Shown here piece after piece: positions 1 to 6,162 of a DNA stretch of 64,000 nt. This stretch comes from CAZQFV01 sp964613665 (GTDB lineage Bacteria > Chloroflexota > Chloroflexia > DTKN01), in assembly GCA_964613665.1 (NCBI GenBank), contig CAZTIG010000002.1, positions 1 through 64,000 on the forward strand, read 5' to 3'. Positions within the stretch are counted from its first letter, which is position 1. Each line of letters starts with the position of its first letter. The position numbers and the translations under genes were made by a program. The notes under the pieces are model-generated. The model was not told where the DNA came from and did not search any database. It saw nothing but the letters and a program-made list of their open reading frames with translations.

Positions 1-70
1 GGACAAACCCCAGGGCCAGGACCGAAAGAAGAACGATCGCCAAGCATATCTTCTTCTGCAAGTTCATCAT
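1..70 (-). CDS. Secreted or membrane protein, N-terminal fragment
   Basis: Only the first 23 codons lie in the window; the gene continues beyond position 1. The visible peptide starts MMNLQKKIC and continues with a hydrophobic stretch (LAIVLLSVLALGFV), which is a typical signal peptide or signal anchor. A strong AGGAGG box (71-76) abuts the first ATG, so the second ATG (65-67) or the in-frame TTG at 59-61 could be the real start. A sigma-70-like promoter on the same strand lies at 251-279. The function cannot be judged from this piece. Confidence 0.55.
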   Translation of the reverse strand, partial: MMNLQKKICLAIVLLSVLALGFV

Positions 71-250
71 CCTCCTCGGGTTCGCCCGGCTAGCGCTCCC
101 TGCATAGCCCCCCATGTACGATCAAAGCCGGAATTCGTGTGTGCCGGGTATAGGGGTCTATGCAGAGATGAATGGCTCGCCCGCTCATGTCAGCAGAGGG
201 ACTCCGGGACCGCCGTCCGCGGTCGGTGCGGGCGACGCCCTCCTGGCACG

Positions 251-279
251 AGTATAGCACATGCCGGGGGATTGCGCAA
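251..279 (-). promoter_or_regulatory. Candidate promoter for the leftmost gene
   Basis: On the minus strand the -35 box TTGCGC (279-274) is followed after exactly 17 bp by TATACT (256-251). Transcription would start near 244 and give a leader of about 175 nt before the gene that runs off the left edge. Confidence 0.5.
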
Positions 280-296
280 GCAAATGCCGATTGACA

Positions 297-461
297 CACG
301 GCCGTACCAAAGTCGCCGGCCTTGACCGGCAAGTGCCCGACTCAGGCAACGGTACGACGCCGCACATCCAGGGACACGGCAATGGTACGGCCATGCCGCG
401 CTGTACGCTGGCCGGGCACTTGCCATCCGCTGTGCATCGGCGCGACCTTGATATCGCTGTG
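297..461 (+). mobile_element. Miniature inverted-repeat element, copy A (165 bp)
   Basis: This segment is repeated in inverted orientation at 9963-10127 with 160 of 165 identical positions and no indels. It is bounded by a perfect 9-bp direct repeat CGATTGACA (288-296 and 462-470), the expected target-site duplication. The ends read CAC...GTG and form imperfect 16-bp terminal inverted repeats: left CACGGCCGTACCAAAG, right read inward CACAGCGATATCAAGG. Internal dyads are present: GGCCGTACC (300-308) with GGTACGGCC (384-392), and GGCAAGTGCCCG (328-339) with CGGGCACTTGCC (413-424). It has no coding capacity, so it would need a transposase supplied in trans. Confidence 0.85.
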
Positions 462-464
462 CGA

Positions 465-493
465 TTGACAGGGCTCCGCGTGAGGACTATAAT
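465..493 (+). promoter_or_regulatory. Consensus sigma-70 promoter for the glycosyltransferase gene
   Basis: TTGACA (465-470), 17-bp spacer, TATAAT (488-493): both hexamers are perfect. The -35 box lies inside the right-hand copy of the 9-bp target duplication of the adjacent mobile element, and a second TTGACA sits in the left-hand copy (291-296). Predicted start near 500, leader about 105 nt. Confidence 0.75.
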
Positions 494-604
494 GCGGCGG
501 AGTAGGACGTGCTCCCGTCCTGGATACGAGAGAACGGCAACAAGTCTGGTTGCACTCGTCACGATGCGCGCGCCCTTGATACCGCGCCCAGGAGCCGGCT
601 CCAC

Positions 605-1798
605 ATGCGCGTCACCCTGATCGCGCCGTTCGCCACCCAGCCCAAGGGCACCACCCGCGCCCGGGTGCTGCCACTGGCCCAGGCGCTGGCCGGCCGCGGC
701 CACGCCGTCGCCGTGCTCATACCACCCTGGGACTGCCCGGAGGAGGCCGGCCGCGAGGAGATCCGGGACTCTGTCGCCGTGCGCTGGCTGGACCTGCCCC
801 GGCCGCTCGTCCCGCGCCTCTCCTGGCGGCTGGCCCAGGACGCCGCCCGCACCCGCCCCGACGTCGTCCACGTCTTCAAACCCAAGGCCCACTCCGGACT
901 GGCGCTGTTCTGGCTGTGGCTGCGGTACCGCCGCATCCCCCGCGTGCTGGACAGCGACGACTGGGAAGGCCGTGGCGGCTGGAACGACGTCAACCCCTAC
1001 ACCCCGACGCAAAGGGCTTTTTTCCAGTGGCAGGAGACCTTCCTGCCGCGGCGCTGCGCCGAAGCCGTCACCGTCTGCAGCCGCACCTTGCAGGCACAGA
1101 TGTGGGGGCTGGGCGTGCCGCCCGAGCGCGTGTTCTACGTGCCCAACGGGGCCAGCCGCGCCCGCTACGCCGGCTGGGGCGTCGCCGGTGGTGCCGCGGT
1201 GCGGAAGAGACTGGGGCTCGGCGGCGACCCCGTGGTGCTGCTCTATACCCGCTTCGACCGCTTCGCCGTGGGCCGGGCGGTCGATGTGCTGGCGCGCGTG
1301 GCGGCCAGGGTGCCCACAGTACGGCTGCTGGTGGTGGGGCGCGGGTTCCGCGGAGAGGAGGAACTGCTGCGGCAGGAGCTGGCCCGCCGCGGCCTGGCGG
1401 AGCACCTGGCAGACGCCGGCTGGCGGGACGAGTACGAGCTGCCGGCCTACCTGGCAGCCGGGGACGTGGCCTTTTACCCGCTGGACGACACACTGACCAA
1501 CCGAGCCTCCTGCTCGGCCAAGCTGATCGACCTGATGGTGGCCGGCCAGGCCATCGTCAGCGACGCAGTGGGCGACAACCCCGAGCGGCTGGGGCAGGGG
1601 CGCTGCGCCCGGCTGACCCCCCCCGGGGACGCCGCCGCCCAGGCCGAAGCCATCGTCGACCTGCTGGGCGACCCGGCCGGCCGCCAGGCGCTGGGCCGCG
1701 CGGCGCAGGAGCGCGTCTGGCAGGAGTACGACTGGGAGCGGCTGGCGGAGCAGGCCGAGGCGGCCTACCGGTTTGTGCAAAGCCCCCTTTTGGTGTAG
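605..1798 (+). CDS. Glycosyltransferase, GT4-type (GT-B fold)
   Basis: A 397-residue protein starting MRVTLIAPF. I chose this ATG because it begins the N-terminal Rossmann strand and has AGGAG about 10 nt upstream; the open frame further upstream lacks family-like sequence. Two Rossmann-like halves are visible. The C-terminal donor-binding region has the family signature NRASCSAKLIDLMVAG followed by QAIVSDAVGDNPE, the usual place of the nucleotide-sugar-binding E/D residues. It probably acts at the cytoplasmic membrane face, moving a sugar from an NDP-sugar to a surface glycan or lipid. It is preceded by its own consensus promoter. Donor and acceptor cannot be told from sequence. Confidence 0.85.
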   Translation: MRVTLIAPFATQPKGTTRARVLPLAQALAGRGHAVAVLIPPWDCPEEAGREEIRDSVAVRWLDLPRPLVPRLSWRLAQDAARTRPDVVHVFKPKAHSGLALFWLWLRYRRIPRVLDSDDWEGRGGWNDVNPYTPTQRAFFQWQETFLPRRCAEAVTVCSRTLQAQMWGLGVPPERVFYVPNGASRARYAGWGVAGGAAVRKRLGLGGDPVVLLYTRFDRFAVGRAVDVLARVAARVPTVRLLVVGRGFRGEEELLRQELARRGLAEHLADAGWRDEYELPAYLAAGDVAFYPLDDTLTNRASCSAKLIDLMVAGQAIVSDAVGDNPERLGQGRCARLTPPGDAAAQAEAIVDLLGDPAGRQALGRAAQERVWQEYDWERLAEQAEAAYRFVQSPLLV

Positions 1799-1801
1799 AA
1801 T
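1773..1801 (+). promoter_or_regulatory. Promoter overlapping the end of the glycosyltransferase gene
   Basis: TTGTGC (1773-1778), 17 bp, TAGAAT (1796-1801). The TAG stop codon of the upstream gene forms the first three bases of the -10 box. Predicted start near 1808, about 30 nt before the cyclophilin start codon. Confidence 0.5.
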
Positions 1802-1838
1802 AGGCCCCTGTGACCAAGACGCGGACCAGGAGGTAGCC

Positions 1839-2432
1839 ATGAAACGATCGGCGCTGCTGATCGCTCTGCTTGCAGTGCTCGTGCTGGCCGGCTGTACGGC
1901 CGGCGATGTCTACATCCCGCCCACCCTCACCCCGCGCGCCGGAAGTGAACCGACCGCCCGGCCGGCCGTCTCGACGCCCGCCTCGGGGCAGAAGGTGGCG
2001 ATCATCCAGACCAACCGTGGCACCATCCAGTGCACCCTGCGCCCCGATGCCGCTCCGCAGACCGTGGCCAACTTCGAGAAGCTGGCCAACGAGGGCTTTT
2101 ACGACGGCCGCAAGTTCTTCCGCGTGGAGCCGGGCTTTGTCATCCAGGGCGGCAGCCCCGACGACACCGCCATGGGCGACCTCGGCTACACCGTGCCGGC
2201 CGAGATCCAGCTGCCCCACACCGCTGGCGCGCTGGCCATGGCCCGCGTCGGCGACCAGTTCAACCCCACGCGCGCCTCCAGCGCCAGCCAGTTCTACATC
2301 ACCCTGGCGGCGCGGTCGGACCTGGACCAGGGCGGCTATACCGTCTTTGGTTACTGCGGCGAGTCGCTGAGCGTCATCCTGAGCATCCAGGTGGGCGACG
2401 TGATGACCCGGGTGCGGGTGGAGACGCGCTAG
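1839..2432 (+). CDS. Cyclophilin-type peptidyl-prolyl isomerase, lipoprotein
   Basis: A 197-residue protein. The start ATG follows AGGAGG by 5 nt. Residues 1-19 form a lipoprotein signal (MKRSALLIALLAVLVLAGC), with Cys19 as the lipidated residue, then a Pro/Thr-rich linker. From about residue 50 the cyclophilin fold is clear: VAIIQTNRGTIQCTL, FEKLANEGFYDGRKFFRV, FVIQGGSPD, then AMARVGDQFNPTRASSASQFYIT and FGYCGE. The FR...Q and QFYI stretches hold the active-site residues. It would assist proline isomerisation during folding of exported proteins on the outer face of the membrane. It has its own promoter and is probably monocistronic. Confidence 0.9.
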   Translation: MKRSALLIALLAVLVLAGCTAGDVYIPPTLTPRAGSEPTARPAVSTPASGQKVAIIQTNRGTIQCTLRPDAAPQTVANFEKLANEGFYDGRKFFRVEPGFVIQGGSPDDTAMGDLGYTVPAEIQLPHTAGALAMARVGDQFNPTRASSASQFYITLAARSDLDQGGYTVFGYCGESLSVILSIQVGDVMTRVRVETR

Positions 2433-2436
2433 CAGT

Positions 2437-2470
2437 CAGCGATCAACTGTCAGCCACCGGCTGATCGCTG
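2437..2470. repeat. Inverted repeat after the cyclophilin gene
   Basis: CAGCGATCA (2437-2445) pairs perfectly with TGATCGCTG (2462-2470) across a 16-nt loop, just after the cyclophilin stop codon. The right arm overlaps the start of the heptamer array. There is no T tract, so a terminator role is only possible. Confidence 0.4.
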
Positions 2471-2508
2471 CCTGCTGATTGCTGATCGCTGCCTGCTGAT
2501 TGCTGATC
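2460..2508. repeat. Heptameric tandem array GCTGATC/GCTGCCT/GCTGATT
   Basis: Seven consecutive 7-bp units beginning GCTG occupy the gap directly before smpB. They run as a 21-bp super-unit (GATC, CCT and ATT variants) repeated twice plus one more heptamer. A second array of the same heptamer family is at 26844-26892. Confidence 0.8.
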
Positions 2509-2514
2509 GCTCCG

Positions 2515-2988
2515 ATGCCCCCAGACCTTGCTTTCGAAAAAACCGTCGCCGTCAACCGCCAGGCCCGCCACGAGTACGATGTGCTCGAGACGGTCGAGGC
2601 CGGCCTGGCGCTGACCGGATCGGAGATCAAGTCGATCCGCGCCGGCCAGGTCAACCTGCGCGGCGGGTATGCTCGCATCAAGGACGACGAGCTGTGGCTG
2701 GTGGACGTGCACATCGCCGCCTACGCCGAGGCCGGCCGCCACTTTGGCCACGCCCCCACGCGGCCGCGGCGGCTCCTGCTGCACCGTCGCGAGATCCGCC
2801 GCCTGCGCAGCAGGCTGGAGACCTCCGGCCTGACGCTGGTGCCGCTGCGCCTGTACATCAAGGGCCGCTGGGCCAAGGTGGAGCTGGGGCTCTGCCGCGG
2901 GCGCAAGCTGCACGACCGCCGCCAGGCCATCGCCCGAGAGGAGACCCGCCGCGAGATCGAGCGCGAGTGGAAGGAGCACACCCGGTGA
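2515..2988 (+). CDS. smpB: SsrA-binding protein SmpB
   Basis: A 157-residue protein of normal family length. SmpB binds tmRNA and places it in stalled ribosomes for trans-translation. Signature stretches are visible: VNRQARHEYDVLETVEAGLAL, GSEIKSIRAGQVNLRGGYARI, the LLLHRREIRRL segment, LTLVPLRLYIKGRWAKVELGLCRGRKLHDRR, and a basic C-terminal tail. The ATG at 2515 gives the family N terminus. There is no clear Shine-Dalgarno sequence because a heptamer repeat array fills the upstream gap. The stop TGA overlaps the GTG start of the next gene, so the two are translationally coupled. Confidence 0.97.
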   Translation: MPPDLAFEKTVAVNRQARHEYDVLETVEAGLALTGSEIKSIRAGQVNLRGGYARIKDDELWLVDVHIAAYAEAGRHFGHAPTRPRRLLLHRREIRRLRSRLETSGLTLVPLRLYIKGRWAKVELGLCRGRKLHDRRQAIAREETRREIEREWKEHTR

Positions 2989-4574
2989 AGAATGCCATGG
3001 CCTCGCCCCACTTCCGCTACCTCGTCGGGCTGGTGCTGGCCGCCCTTTCCGGCCTGCTCCTCTACCTGGCGCTGCCGCCGCACGCCCTGGGCTTCCTCGC
3101 CTGGGTGGCCCTGGTCCCCGGCGTGCTGGCCCAGTTCTTGCTGGCTCCCAACGACCGCGCGGCCCGCCTCTACCAGGCTGTCACCTTCACCATGGGCATC
3201 GGCCTGGTAGTGCTGGACAACATCCCCGACGCCCTGGTCCCAGCGCCCTTCTCGCTGTGGCTGGTCATCGGCGCGGCGGTGCTGCTGGTGGGGGCGGTGG
3301 TCTTCCTGCTGGCCATGCCCGGCGGAACGCCCTCGTTCCACCGCCGCACGCGCTTCCGCGTCTTTGTCGTCGGGCCGGCCCTGGCCTGGGTCGGCTTCGA
3401 GTTCCTGCGCATGCTGGTGCAGCTCGGCCACGTCTGGGGCTGGCTTTCCACCAGCCAGGGCGACAACCTGCCAGCCATCCAGCTCGCCTCCCTGGGGGGC
3501 CCCTGGCTGATCAGCCTGGCCGTCGTCGCCGCCAACTATGGGCTGGCCCTGGGGGGGCTCGCCCTGCTCTCGCCCCAGGACCGCGCTGTGGTGCGGCGGC
3601 CGGCCATCGTCACCCTGGCCGTGCTGGCGGTCCTCCTGGGCGCGGCCCACGCCTGGGGCGCCGTGCGCAGCCAGGAGCGGCCCGGCACGGTGCGCGTCGC
3701 CGCACTGCAGCCCGGTGCCGAACTGGGCGACGTGCCGATCTACCTGAACCGCTGGTCGCAGCGCGACTGGGAGGGACTCTCCCGCGACATCATCCCCGAC
3801 ATGGCCGCCCGCACCCGCGCCGCGGCGGCCCAGGGCGCCCAGCTCGTCGTCTGGCCCGAGGCCACCCTCTGGCTCGACCCGCTCGACGCGGGGAGCGATC
3901 CCTATACCCGCGAGGCCCTGGCGGGCCTGGCCCGCGAGACCGGGGCCACGTTGGTCGTCCCCTACTACATCCTGACCCCGGAGGGCCAGCTCTCCTGGTT
4001 CCTGGGCTTTGCCCCCGGCCAGCGCAACGAGACGCTGGTGGTGACGCCGCAGGGGCAGTTCCTGGGCCCCTATGCCAAAGACCACCCCATCCCCTTCATC
4101 GGTGAGGTCAGCAGCACCCGCGGGCGCTACCCGGTGCACGACCTGCCCCTGGGCCGGGTGGCGACCATGCTGGGCTATGACACCGCCTTCACCGACACCG
4201 CCCGCCGGCTGGCCGGCGGGGGCGCACAGATCCTGACCCTCTCCACTCACGATTGGGCGCGCATGTCCACCACCTACGGCGTGCACACCCGTCTGCGGGC
4301 GGTGGAGAACGGCGTGGCCATCGTCAAGTGCGATTGGGAGGTCGGATCGCTGGTCAGCGACCCCTGGGGCCGGCTTCTGGCGGCGGCTCCCTCCGACCGC
4401 GTGGCCGAGGCCTCCCCGCTGATCGCCGACGTGCCGGTCCTGCCGGCCGGGGGGACCCTCTACACGCGCATCGGCGACGTGCTGGGCTGGGCCTGCCTGG
4501 GGGGGATGGCGGTCTACCTGGGGTGGGTGCTGGTGGCGACCCTATGCCCCGGCCGGCGGGGGCGGGAAGTGTGA
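2985..4574 (+). CDS. Lnt-like membrane nitrilase without the catalytic Cys
   Basis: A 529-residue protein. The GTG at 2985 overlaps the smpB stop (GTGA) and follows AAGGAG by about 8 nt; ATG 2997 is the alternative. About seven hydrophobic segments fill residues 10-225, followed by a carbon-nitrogen hydrolase domain (about 240-480) and a last membrane segment. This is the layout of apolipoprotein N-acyltransferase, which N-acylates lipoproteins on the outer membrane leaflet. Of the Glu-Lys-Cys triad, Glu292 (VVWPEATLW) and Lys365 (GPYAKDHPIPF) are present. The position usually in a CYE context reads LGYD, with Gly397 in place of the nucleophile. It is therefore either a non-catalytic homologue or one with a relocated nucleophile. 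Confidence 0.75.
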   Translation: MKNAMASPHFRYLVGLVLAALSGLLLYLALPPHALGFLAWVALVPGVLAQFLLAPNDRAARLYQAVTFTMGIGLVVLDNIPDALVPAPFSLWLVIGAAVLLVGAVVFLLAMPGGTPSFHRRTRFRVFVVGPALAWVGFEFLRMLVQLGHVWGWLSTSQGDNLPAIQLASLGGPWLISLAVVAANYGLALGGLALLSPQDRAVVRRPAIVTLAVLAVLLGAAHAWGAVRSQERPGTVRVAALQPGAELGDVPIYLNRWSQRDWEGLSRDIIPDMAARTRAAAAQGAQLVVWPEATLWLDPLDAGSDPYTREALAGLARETGATLVVPYYILTPEGQLSWFLGFAPGQRNETLVVTPQGQFLGPYAKDHPIPFIGEVSSTRGRYPVHDLPLGRVATMLGYDTAFTDTARRLAGGGAQILTLSTHDWARMSTTYGVHTRLRAVENGVAIVKCDWEVGSLVSDPWGRLLAAAPSDRVAEASPLIADVPVLPAGGTLYTRIGDVLGWACLGGMAVYLGWVLVATLCPGRRGREV

Positions 4575-4591
4575 AAGTGTGACCGGCCTAC

Positions 4592-4620
4592 TTGTCAAAG
4601 TGCACCACTTGTGCTATCAT
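4592..4620 (+). promoter_or_regulatory. Promoter for the ParB-like gene
   Basis: TTGTCA (4592-4597), 17 bp, TATCAT (4615-4620). Predicted start near 4627, leaving a leader of about 270 nt before the GTG at 4896. I could not assign a known riboswitch to that leader. The gap 4575-4895 holds nothing else that I can see. Confidence 0.55.
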
Positions 4621-4895
4621 GGTACCGCTCTGGCCGGAACTTCTGGGAATGTGTCCAAACGGAAGATTCGCCTGCTCCGGGTCCACCCTGGGGGTTCGGA
4701 CCGTGCGTCCCTGTTGAGCACCGCCCCGGGGGTTCCATCCAGCGCGTGACATCGGGTCGGTACGGTTGGCTTTCGCGCCCGGAACACGGCAACACGGCGC
4801 AGCCCCTGCAGGCGGCCCAGCGTCCGGTGCGCGGAGGCCAAACGACAGCTACCGGGTCGGTCGTTCGACAGCGGTAGGAGCAACTGGAGAGAGAC

Positions 4896-5999
4896 GTGGA
4901 TAGGAGAAAAGACTACCCTCGGGTGCCGCTGTGGATTCGCTCCTCAGGGGGAGAGCGCCAGGGAGGGTCGCCCCCCTATCGCCAGCCAGGGTACTGGCCG
5001 CCGCAGCAGCAGCAGCCGCAGTATGACCGAGACCGCGAGCACGAGCGGGACTGGAACCGAGGCCGCGAGCGCGAGCGGGACTGGAACCGAGACCGGGACC
5101 GCGAGCGGGACCGGGGCCGCGACCGAGGCCACGACCGGGACCGCGATCGCAACCGGGACCGCAACCGCCGGCCACGCCAGTCGCGCCAGCCCCGCGAGCC
5201 CCGCTTGCGGACCCGCCCACCGCGCTACGAGGTTGTGCCTACGGAGCGGATCACCCTGCGCAACCCGCGCCACCTGGCCGACTGGGAACGCCGCGGCGAG
5301 ATCGTCGAGGACCAGGAGGAGCTGACGCAGCGGGCCCGGGACAACTCCGAGGCCCCCTGGGTGATCCAGGTCTGGAAGATCGGCGAGGAGTACGTGCTGG
5401 CGCGCGGTTTCGCCGCCCTGGCCGCGGCCGTGGATGCCGCCCTGACCGAGGTGCGGGTGGTCGTCGCGGCGCGCTTCCCGCGCTGGGAGCTCTTGTGGGT
5501 CTCGCCCCAGCAGGTGGAAGGGCCGGACCCGCTGCTCTCGCGGGCGCTCGAAGCACAGAAAAAGGTCCGGGGCATCGGCTGGGTCTTTCCCCCGCTGGCG
5601 GTGACGCCGGAGGGGCCGGACCGCTACGCCCTGGGGCGGGGCAAGCGCGCCGCCGCGCGGCTGTGGGCGGCCCGGACGGAGAAGCTCGAGCAGATCCCAA
5701 TCATCATCCGGCCGCAGGCGCGGCGCGCGGTAGTCGCGGGCACGATCCAGGTCGAGGTGGCCCGTGTGAGCGTGACCATGAACCGGCACCTGCGCAAGAT
5801 GGGCAAGCCCCTGCCACCGCGCCTCCTGAACGAGGTCGCCAGCGGCCGGCTGCGCCCCATTCGCGTGCGCCGCAGCGGCGACGGCAACTTTGAGCTCGTG
5901 GATGGCCTGCTGCGCCTGCGCGCCGCGCAGGAGGTCGGCCTGCGCATGATCCAGGCGATCATCGAAGTCGAGCTGTCCCACGACCGCGAGGAGGACTGA
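4896..5999 (+). CDS. ParB/sulfiredoxin-like protein with an Arg/Asp-rich tract
   Basis: A 367-residue protein starting at GTG, with GGAG upstream. Residues 20-43 are Gln/Pro/Tyr-rich. Residues 44-95 are a highly charged tract made of repeating DRDR, ERD and NRD motifs, encoded by imperfect tandem DNA repeats. After a basic stretch come two globular parts. The C-terminal one (about 315-360) has the ParB N-domain pattern: LRPIRVRR, then ELVDGLLRLRAAQEVGL and IQAIIEVEL, equivalent to the usual dGerRlrAa motif. An earlier part (about 145-190) with EEYVLARGFAALAAAVDAAL looks like a degenerate copy. I see no helix-turn-helix domain, so a chromosome-segregation role is not supported. The charged tract suggests nucleic-acid or phase-separating behaviour; this is inference. 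Confidence 0.6.
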   Translation: MDRRKDYPRVPLWIRSSGGERQGGSPPYRQPGYWPPQQQQPQYDRDREHERDWNRGRERERDWNRDRDRERDRGRDRGHDRDRDRNRDRNRRPRQSRQPREPRLRTRPPRYEVVPTERITLRNPRHLADWERRGEIVEDQEELTQRARDNSEAPWVIQVWKIGEEYVLARGFAALAAAVDAALTEVRVVVAARFPRWELLWVSPQQVEGPDPLLSRALEAQKKVRGIGWVFPPLAVTPEGPDRYALGRGKRAAARLWAARTEKLEQIPIIIRPQARRAVVAGTIQVEVARVSVTMNRHLRKMGKPLPPRLLNEVASGRLRPIRVRRSGDGNFELVDGLLRLRAAQEVGLRMIQAIIEVELSHDREED

Positions 6000-6028
6000 G
6001 CCGCTCCGGTCGCATTCCCACGAAGAGC

Positions 6029-6057
6029 AGCACCGGAACGGGCCTCGTTCCGGTGCT
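6029..6057. terminator. Strong hairpin between the ParB-like and LonB genes
   Basis: AGCACCGGAACG (6029-6040) and CGTTCCGGTGCT (6046-6057) form a perfect 12-bp stem with a 5-nt loop. No T tract follows on either strand, so it may be a Rho-type or pausing site or an RNA stability element rather than a classical intrinsic terminator. Confidence 0.45.
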
Positions 6058-6162
6058 GGTGTGATGGGGCACGAGAGAGGGTGGGACACCGCTCGAGCGT
6101 GTGCCCGGGACCGGGCGGCCCGATGGCCGCCCGGCTGCGCCGTACGACAAGGAGAAGGAGCG

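Noticed and set aside
71..604. Small protein genes in the gap before the first glycosyltransferase gene
   Set aside because: The short frames here lack ribosome sites, and two of them run through the mobile element; promoters and the element account for the gap.
4637..4657. Similarity between leaders: GGAACTTCTGGGAATGTGTCC and GAACACTTCTGGGAAACGGTGTCC (near 10282), as a shared riboswitch or regulator site
   Set aside because: The match is short and gapped, the surrounding sequence is unrelated, and no common stem can be drawn.
5023..5170. A tandem repeat that could be taken for a CRISPR or satellite
   Set aside because: The units are imperfect, a few codons long and stay in frame as DRDR/ERD motifs inside one gene; there are no spacers.
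6029..6057. The perfect 12-bp hairpin as a clear intrinsic terminator
   Set aside because: There is no T tract on either side; I list it only as a hairpin with low confidence in termination.
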